The notes beneath the pieces are model-generated. The model was not told the origin of the DNA. It was given only the letters and a program-made list of their open reading frames with translations, and searched no databases. Below, in pieces: positions 8,024 to 12,093 of a stretch of 12,093 nucleotides of DNA (the first letter of the stretch is position 1; each line of letters starts with the position of its first letter). Position numbers and translations under genes: made by a program. This DNA comes from an uncultured Collinsella sp. (GTDB taxonomy: Bacteria > Actinomycetota > Coriobacteriia > Coriobacteriales > Coriobacteriaceae): the NCBI GenBank assembly GCA_958408685.1, contig CATYLC010000032.1:1-12093 (forward strand), read 5' to 3'.

Positions 8024-8080
8024 GTGCGCGGCGCGAGCTGATATGACATCCAGACGAGATACCCAATACAAGGAGGAGTT

Positions 8081-9511
8081 ATGACGAACAAAGAGCTGGC
8101 TCAAAAGCTGCTGGACCTTTTGGGCGGTAAAGACAACGTGCTCGCAAACGCGGCGTGCATGACGCGCCTGCGCGTGACCGTCAAAGACACGGGCAACGTT
8201 GACACGGAGGGCATTAAGGCACTCGACGGCGTAATGGGCCTGGTCGAGGACGACACGATGCAGATCGTGCTGGGTCCGGGCAAGGTGAATAAGGTGCTCG
8301 AGGAGTTCTCCAAGCTCACCGGCCTTGCGAAAGGCGTTGCCGACGAGAGCGTGGTTGACGCTGCGGCCACAAACAAGGCCGCGCAGAAGGCCAAGTACGA
8401 GTCCAAGCCGGTTCAGGCCTTCCTCAAGAAGATTTCCAATGTCTTCGTCGCCCTGCTTCCCGGCATCATTGCGGCTGGCCTCATCAACGGTATCTGCAAC
8501 GTCATTAACGTCTCGACGGCAGGCGCGCTTGCAGGCGAGTGGTGGTACCAGGGCATTCGTTCCATGGGCTGGGCCCTGTTTGCCTATCTGCCCATCTTGG
8601 TGGGCTATAACGCGGCACGTGAGCTTGGTGGCTCCGCTGCGCTGGGCGGCATCGCCGGCATGATGTGTATCGCCAACAGTGCCATGCCCCTGCTTGCGCC
8701 TGGCGCGGCTGATCCTGCCACTGCCATTCTGCTGCCGCTCACCAATGCGCAGTACAACCCCGCAGCGGGCGGCATGATCGCGGCTCTCATCGCTGGCGCA
8801 TTTTTTGCCTGGATGGAGCGTCAGATTCGCAAGGTTATGCCCAACGCACTCGACACGTTCTTGTCTCCGCTGCTGGTGCTCATCATCGGCGCCTTTGCTC
8901 TGATGCTCGTCATCCAGCCGGTTGGCGCATGGCTGACGACTGCCATCTTTAGCGTTTTGACCTTTATCTTCGAGAAGCTGGGCGTCCTGGGCGGCTATAT
9001 CCTGTCAGCAGGCTTCTTGCCGCTGGTGTCCGTCGGCCTGCATCAGGCGCTCACGCCGATCCACGCTATGCTCAACGATCCCGACGGAGCTACCAAGGGC
9101 ATCAATTATCTGCTTCCCATCCTTATGATGGCTGGCGGCGGCCAGGTCGGTGCCGGTTTGGCGCTGTACTTTAAGACCAAGAACGCCAAGCTCAAGAAGT
9201 ACGTCGCAGAGTCCATTCCCGTTGGAATCCTGGGTGTGGGCGAGCCTCTGATGTATGCTGTTACGCTGCCGCTCGTTCGTCCGTTTGTGACGGCCTGCCT
9301 GGGTGCCGGATTTGGCGGCGCGCTCGCGGCGCTGCTTCACATCGGCACGGTTTCTCAGGGCGTTTCCGGTCTGTTTGGCCTGCTGATCGTCGTTCCTGGC
9401 CAGCAGCTCGGCTACGTTGCCGCTATGCTGCTTGCCTATGCCGCCGGCTTTGTCCTGACGTGGTTCTTTGGCGTCGACGAGCAGAAGATCAACGAGTTCT
9501 TTGGCGAGTAG
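8081..9511 (+). CDS. murP: MurP-like PTS EIIBC permease for MurNAc (or MurNAc disaccharide)
   Basis: This is a phosphotransferase-system permease that imports and phosphorylates its sugar at the membrane. An N-terminal EIIB domain (1-85) carries the phospho-accepting Cys26 in ACMTRLRV. A linker leads to the EIIC domain (about 108-470), with about ten hydrophobic segments and the sugar-binding/GITEP-type motif GVGEP (385-389) followed by LMYAVTLPL. At 476 residues it matches MurP, which also lacks EIIA, so it must take phosphate from an EIIA (Crr/Glc type) encoded elsewhere. Adjacent murQ and mupG assign it to MurNAc or MurNAc-GlcNAc; on sequence alone it could be another glucose/sucrose-family EIIBC. 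The ATG follows AGGAGG (8071-8076). Confidence 0.85.
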   Translation: MTNKELAQKLLDLLGGKDNVLANAACMTRLRVTVKDTGNVDTEGIKALDGVMGLVEDDTMQIVLGPGKVNKVLEEFSKLTGLAKGVADESVVDAAATNKAAQKAKYESKPVQAFLKKISNVFVALLPGIIAAGLINGICNVINVSTAGALAGEWWYQGIRSMGWALFAYLPILVGYNAARELGGSAALGGIAGMMCIANSAMPLLAPGAADPATAILLPLTNAQYNPAAGGMIAALIAGAFFAWMERQIRKVMPNALDTFLSPLLVLIIGAFALMLVIQPVGAWLTTAIFSVLTFIFEKLGVLGGYILSAGFLPLVSVGLHQALTPIHAMLNDPDGATKGINYLLPILMMAGGGQVGAGLALYFKTKNAKLKKYVAESIPVGILGVGEPLMYAVTLPLVRPFVTACLGAGFGGALAALLHIGTVSQGVSGLFGLLIVVPGQQLGYVAAMLLAYAAGFVLTWFFGVDEQKINEFFGE

Positions 9512-9519
9512 TTTGACAT

Positions 9520-9546
9520 CGCGAGCCGTGTTGCTCAGGGCTCGCG
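9520..9546 (+). repeat. Perfect 8-bp inverted repeat just after murP
   Basis: CGCGAGCC (9520-9527) and GGCTCGCG (9539-9546) are perfect inverted copies around an 11-base loop, starting 9 bases after the murP stop. There is no T-tract, so it is more likely a 3' mRNA-stabilising or processing hairpin than a terminator. Confidence 0.6.
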
Positions 9547-9569
9547 GCGCGCGGAAGATTTCTTGATGC

Positions 9570-9575
9570 TATGGT
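9570..9575 (+). promoter_or_regulatory. Candidate extended -10 element for mupG
   Basis: TGC precedes TATGGT, giving an extended -10-like site. Transcription from it would begin near 9582, inside the left arm of the terminator hairpin. No -35 is evident. It would give mupG its own promoter; weakly supported. Confidence 0.3.
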
Positions 9576-9578
9576 TGT

Positions 9579-9612
9579 GCCGGCGGGGCTAACTGCTCCG
9601 CCGGCCTTTTTT
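9579..9612 (+). terminator. Rho-independent terminator between murP and mupG
   Basis: A 10-bp stem (GCCGGCGGGG 9579-9588 with CTCCGCCGGC 9596-9605, one G-U pair) with a 7-base loop runs into six T residues (9607-9612). The mupG ribosome binding site follows two bases later. It should end or attenuate the murR-murQ-murP transcript before mupG. Confidence 0.85.
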
Positions 9613-9628
9613 AAAGGAGCGTTGAAGC

Positions 9629-10681
9629 GTGAAAACGGGTATTTCGATTTATCTTTCCAGCCCTCTGCAGGATATTGAGTGGACGATTGAGCGTGGTGCT
9701 GCGGCGGGTGCGCGCTATGCGTTTACCTCACTGCATATTCCCGAGGATGGGGGAGCGGCGTATGCCGATAAGGTCCGTCATGTGCTGTCGCTGCTTTCTG
9801 CCCGCGGCATTGCGCTCATTGCCGATGTGGGACCGCGCACGTGCGATTTGCTGGGCCTTGAGCGCATGGAGGACTTGCGTGATCTGGGGCTGGAGTACCT
9901 GCGCTTGGATTATGGCTTTAGTGCCCAGCGGGTCGCGGAGCTGTCCGGTGTATTTCGCATTGTGGTCAATGCATCGACGGTGAGTTCTGATGAAATCGCA
10001 TCGTGGCGAGAAGCCGGTGCCGATGTGACTCGTTTTGCCGCCTGCCACAATTTCTACCCCAAGCCCTATACCGGTTTAGCTCTGGAGGACATTGCTCGGA
10101 CGAATCTTCGTCTTGCGGCGCTTGGCTTCGAAATCATGGCTTTTGTGCCGGGTGATGCCAACGTTCGCGGGCCGGTATTCGAGGGACTGCCGACGGTTGA
10201 GGCGCAGCGCGGTCGCGCGTCAAAGGTTGCCCTCAACATGCTTGAGCTCGCACATGGCGCCGATTGCGATATTGTTTTGGTCGGCGACCCCGATCTTTCC
10301 GAAGCGGGTTGGGCACAGTTTGCTCAAGTTTCTGCCGGATACGTGGATTTGCAATGTGAGCTTGAGTCCGGCTATGCCTATGTACGTGGGCAGATTCATC
10401 ACGACCGGCCCGATTCGAGCACCCTCATCTTTAGGTCTCAGGAGTCGCGCACGACGCTTAAGCCGGATTCCGTGCCGACGGATGCCGGTGCCGGCCTGCC
10501 GCGAAAGGCGGGGTCGATCGCTGTGAGCAATAGCGGCTATGGGCGCTACGAAGGCGAGCTTGAGATTGCGCGGGTCGATCTTCCCGGTGACGAGCGCATG
10601 AACGTTGCGGGCCATATCACGCCCGAGGCAATGGAACTGCTGCCGTTTATCAAGCGCGGATTCGGGGTACGGTTCGTTTAA
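9629..10681 (+). CDS. mupG: 6-phospho-N-acetylmuramidase MupG (DUF871 family)
   Basis: The 350-residue protein matches the DUF871 family, whose S. aureus member MupG hydrolyses MurNAc-6-P-GlcNAc into MurNAc-6-P and GlcNAc in the cytoplasm. The N-terminal two-thirds (about 1-240) looks like a TIM barrel: it opens with TGISIYLSS, followed by strands such as GIALIADVGPRT and YLRLDYGF and the conserved block HNFYPKPYTGL (about 150-160). The C-terminal part (about 250-350) is the smaller cyclophilin-like domain and ends with FIKRGFGVRFV. There is no signal peptide. The GTG at 9629 follows AAGGAG (9614-9619). Its place after murQ and murP supports this function, though a strong terminator separates it from them. 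Many databases would call it only DUF871. Confidence 0.88.
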   Translation: MKTGISIYLSSPLQDIEWTIERGAAAGARYAFTSLHIPEDGGAAYADKVRHVLSLLSARGIALIADVGPRTCDLLGLERMEDLRDLGLEYLRLDYGFSAQRVAELSGVFRIVVNASTVSSDEIASWREAGADVTRFAACHNFYPKPYTGLALEDIARTNLRLAALGFEIMAFVPGDANVRGPVFEGLPTVEAQRGRASKVALNMLELAHGADCDIVLVGDPDLSEAGWAQFAQVSAGYVDLQCELESGYAYVRGQIHHDRPDSSTLIFRSQESRTTLKPDSVPTDAGAGLPRKAGSIAVSNSGYGRYEGELEIARVDLPGDERMNVAGHITPEAMELLPFIKRGFGVRFV

Positions 10682-10697
10682 CGTGTGACCCGCGGGC

Positions 10698-10703
10698 TAC
10701 AAT
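10698..10703 (+). promoter_or_regulatory. Candidate -10 element for the ArsC/Spx-like gene
   Basis: TACAAT within CGGGCTACAATTGG lies 17 bases after the mupG stop and about 70 before the next start codon. The hexamer is near-consensus, but no convincing -35 is present. Confidence 0.4.
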
Positions 10704-10773
10704 TGGCCCATCATACGAAGGCGCCTCGTGTGGCGTGTGCCTGCGTTGGCCGATCTATATTCGGAGGATTTCC

Positions 10774-11133
10774 ATGACCGTACTGTTTGTTGAATATCCC
10801 AAGTGCTCGACCTGTAAGAAGGCCAAGGCATGGCTGGACGAACATGGGGTAGAGTACATCGACCGCGATATCGTTTTGGACAATCCCACGGCTGATGAGC
10901 TTGCGACCTGGATTGCTCGTTCGGGGCTGCCGGTGCGGCGTTTCTTTAATTCGTCGGGCATGAAATATCGAGAGCTGGGCCTGAAGGCGCGTCTGGATGC
11001 GGGCATGACGGATCGGGAGTGCTACGAGCTGCTGGCGACCGACGGCATGCTGGTCAAGCGCCCGCTGCTGGTGGGCGACGACTTTGCGATTCCCGGCTTT
11101 AGGGAAGCGGCTTGGGCCGAGGCGTTGCTGTAG
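10774..11133 (+). CDS. ArsC/Spx-family thioredoxin-fold protein
   Basis: This small cytoplasmic protein of 119 residues has the ArsC-like thioredoxin fold. The N-terminus carries a CxxC pair (Cys11-Ser-Thr-Cys14) in EYPKCSTCKKAKAWL. The family motif KRPLLV (95-100) and a C-terminal helix follow. Members include arsenate reductases, the RNA-polymerase-binding regulator Spx and uncharacterised YffB-type reductases. Its CxxC arrangement, single-gene setting and absence of ars genes argue against a dedicated arsenate reductase, but its true substrate cannot be told. The ATG at 10774 follows GGAGG (10763-10767); an in-frame upstream GTG at 10735 lacks a ribosome binding site. The 62-bp-period hairpin array begins 8 bases after the stop. 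Confidence 0.85.
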   Translation: MTVLFVEYPKCSTCKKAKAWLDEHGVEYIDRDIVLDNPTADELATWIARSGLPVRRFFNSSGMKYRELGLKARLDAGMTDRECYELLATDGMLVKRPLLVGDDFAIPGFREAAWAEALL

Positions 11134-11140
11134 CGGCTGC

Positions 11141-11310
11141 GGAAAGTGCGACCCGGAATTCGCTTCCAGAATGGGATGCGCTTTCCCAAAGTGGCCGGTT
11201 GCGGAAAGCACGTCCCATTCTGAGCTTCGATTGTGGGACACGGTTTCCGGTTGAGGGCTCGACGGGAAAGTGGGGGCCAGTTTGAGCTTGAAATCTGGGA
11301 CGCACTTTCC
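11141..11310. repeat. Array of three 46-bp imperfect palindromes at a 62-bp period
   Basis: Units at 11141-11186, 11203-11248 and 11265-11310 are each 46 bases long and separated by exactly 16 bases. Each begins GGAAAG and ends TTTCC, with inner arms near GTGCGTCCC and GGGACGCAC, so each can fold into a stem of about 15 bp. The loops share a GCTT core (GAGCTTCGA, GAGCTTGAA, TTCGCTTCC). The spacers are not alike. The array fills the gap between two convergent genes. It looks like a REP-type intergenic repeat; no ORF or T-tract explains it. Confidence 0.85.
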
Positions 11311-11329
11311 GCCGGCGGGCCTGCCCCAG

Positions 11330-11740
11330 TCAGTCCGCCAGCTGCGCCCATTCGTGCGGATCGTAGACCTTTACGTGCTTGTTGGGCTTGCCGCTCCAGT
11401 ACTCCTCGTCCATAAAGGGCAGATATGCCTGAACGCCGGGGCAGATAAAGGGAATCCGCTGCTGTTGCAGTCGCTCGCGCTGGCGCTGCTCCAGATGCGC
11501 CTCGGATATGACGGTCGGCATGCCGGACAGCTCGACGAGGCTTGCCTGGATTCGCTTAAGGTCGGGGAGTCCCGCGTGCCATGACATCCGCATGATCAAA
11601 AAGGATGCACGGCGGTATTTTGCCTGCACCACAGTAATGGCGGGGCGCAGTGTGGGATGGATTTTGTCCCGTTCGGGCCAAAGGTCGGCAGTGATCTCAA
11701 GGCCCAGGGTCTCCCATAGGTAATCAAGCTCTTCGTCCAT
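11330..11740 (-). CDS. Hypothetical protein with PFICPGxQxYLPF motif
   Basis: The 136-residue minus-strand protein has no function I can assign. Visible features are an acidic start (MDEELDYLWETLGLE), a Leu/Arg/Ile-rich middle resembling predicted helix-strand alternation (YRRASFLIMRMSW at about 42-54), a Gln/Arg-rich helix (EQRQRERLQQQR at about 83-94) and the stretch IPFICPGVQAYLPFM (about 95-109). The last motif recalls a PF(I/V)VPGxQxYLPFLG segment that I associate with the N-terminal half of larger winged-helix (MarR-like) proteins; if so, this copy is shortened and ends where the DNA-binding part would begin. That comparison is from memory and unproven. The ATG (11740-11738) has a weak GAGG four bases away. 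It converges on the ArsC/Spx-like gene across the hairpin array. Confidence 0.6.
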   Translation of the reverse strand: MDEELDYLWETLGLEITADLWPERDKIHPTLRPAITVVQAKYRRASFLIMRMSWHAGLPDLKRIQASLVELSGMPTVISEAHLEQRQRERLQQQRIPFICPGVQAYLPFMDEEYWSGKPNKHVKVYDPHEWAQLAD

Positions 11741-11781
11741 GGCGCCTCGATATCTACGTGATCATTGATACTTCGATTGTG

Positions 11782-11812
11782 TTGCCTGGTGCTATCGTTT
11801 TCGCGGTAGAAT
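11782..11812 (+). promoter_or_regulatory. Possible promoter, TTGCCT-19-TAGAAT
   Basis: TTGCCT (11782-11787) and TAGAAT (11807-11812) are separated by 19 bases. No gene lies within 150 bases downstream other than the tRNA leader, so it may give a longer tRNA precursor or an unrecognised small RNA, or be chance. Confidence 0.25.
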
Positions 11813-11905
11813 CTGCCAACGGTTGACGGCTACCGCTCGCGGCGTTTTGCCCTTCGTGTACAGCGGTCGGCTTCACAGGTCCTTCACGGGTTGGACTAAA
11901 TTAGG

Positions 11906-11940
11906 CCAATTTGACTGAATTTCAAAAAAGTCAAAATTGG
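11906..11940. repeat. Inverted repeat upstream of the tRNA-Gln promoter
   Basis: CCAATTTGACT (11906-11916) and AGTCAAAATTGG (11929-11940) are inverted copies differing by one extra base, around a 12-base A/T-rich loop. The left arm overlaps a direct repeat, TTGGACTAAATT (11891-11902) and TTTGACTGAATT (11910-11921). The block is strikingly A+T-rich for this window and ends 3 bases before the tRNA -35 element. Confidence 0.6.
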
Positions 11941-11943
11941 GGC

Positions 11944-11972
11944 TTGCGTCACGGCGAGACTTCCCGTATATT
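11944..11972 (+). promoter_or_regulatory. Promoter of tRNA-Gln, TTGCGT-17-TATATT
   Basis: TTGCGT (11944-11949) and TATATT (11967-11972) with a 17-base spacer make the best sigma-70-type promoter in the window. The predicted start near 11979 leaves a leader of about 38 bases before the mature tRNA. Confidence 0.7.
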
Positions 11973-12016
11973 TCTTTCTTGCGCAAAGGCACAGCCGAGC
12001 GCAGCGATGCAGTCAT

Positions 12017-12090
12017 TGGGATGTCGTCTAATGGCAGGACAGCGGATTCTGGTTCCGTCAATGGGGGTTCGACTCCCTCCATCCCAGCCA
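12017..12090 (+). tRNA. tRNA-Gln (anticodon CUG)
   Basis: The 74-base sequence folds as a full cloverleaf. The acceptor stem is TGGGATG (12017-12023) with CATCCCA (12080-12086), including the U1-A72 pair typical of bacterial tRNA-Gln. The D stem is GTC/GAC (12026-12028, 12038-12040). The anticodon stem is GCGGA/TCCGT with loop TTCTGGT, placing CTG at 12049-12051. The variable loop is four bases, and the T arm is GGGGG-TTCGACT-CCCTC (12063-12079). The discriminator G and an encoded CCA end the gene at 12090. It reads CAG codons. Confidence 0.95.
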
Positions 12091-12093
12091 TTG

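Noticed and set aside
10774..11133. Arsenic-resistance arsenate reductase
   Set aside because: The fold is ArsC-like, but the CxxC pair and the absence of arsB, arsR or other ars genes make a resistance role unsupported.
11141..11310. CRISPR array
   Set aside because: The three units are diverged 46-bp palindromes with only 16-base spacers, too few and too variable, and no cas gene is present.
11873..12091. Minus-strand 72-residue frame starting MAGMEGVEPP
   Set aside because: Its start is the reverse complement of the tRNA-Gln gene, a well-known source of spurious proteins.

Overview
The window is G+C-rich DNA with tightly packed genes, canonical AGGAGG-type ribosome binding sites and frequent GTG/TTG starts. 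The gene set (ftsEX beside RNase R, a MurNAc PTS operon with mupG, a VanZ-like protein) and the base composition fit a gut Coriobacteriia-type actinobacterium, most like Collinsella. That placement is inference; no marker gene here fixes the taxon.

Layout, left to right. (1) 1-2352: a leader, then ftsE (with a disordered-looking N-terminal extension of about 170 residues) overlapping ftsX, closed by a strong intrinsic terminator. (2) 2390-4628: rnr (RNase R) with its own promoter-like -10 and a terminator-like hairpin. (3) 4664-5347: inverted-repeat-rich DNA leading into a small resolvase/invertase-type serine recombinase. (4) 5417-6141: a VanZ-like membrane protein starting at TTG, then a terminator hairpin. 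(5) 6154-10681: an N-acetylmuramic acid salvage cluster made of a MurR/RpiR-type regulator, murQ (MurNAc-6-P etherase), a MurP-like PTS EIIBC permease and mupG (6-phospho-N-acetylmuramidase, formerly DUF871). A palindrome lies upstream, and two hairpins separate murP from mupG. (6) 10698-11133: an ArsC/Spx-fold small protein. (7) 11141-11310: three 46-bp imperfect palindromes repeated at an exact 62-bp period. (8) 11330-11740: a minus-strand hypothetical protein. (9) 11741-12093: a repeat-containing leader with a good promoter, then tRNA-Gln(CUG) with encoded CCA at the window end.

How the genes work together: ftsEX couples cytoplasmic ATP hydrolysis to peptidoglycan hydrolysis at division. 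The mur cluster would import and phosphorylate MurNAc or a MurNAc disaccharide, split any 6-phospho-disaccharide with MupG, and convert MurNAc-6-P to GlcNAc-6-P with MurQ, under a SIS-domain regulator that probably senses MurNAc-6-P. The least-explained items are the FtsE extension, the 62-bp-period hairpin array, the inverted repeats before the recombinase, and the hairpin leader of mupG.
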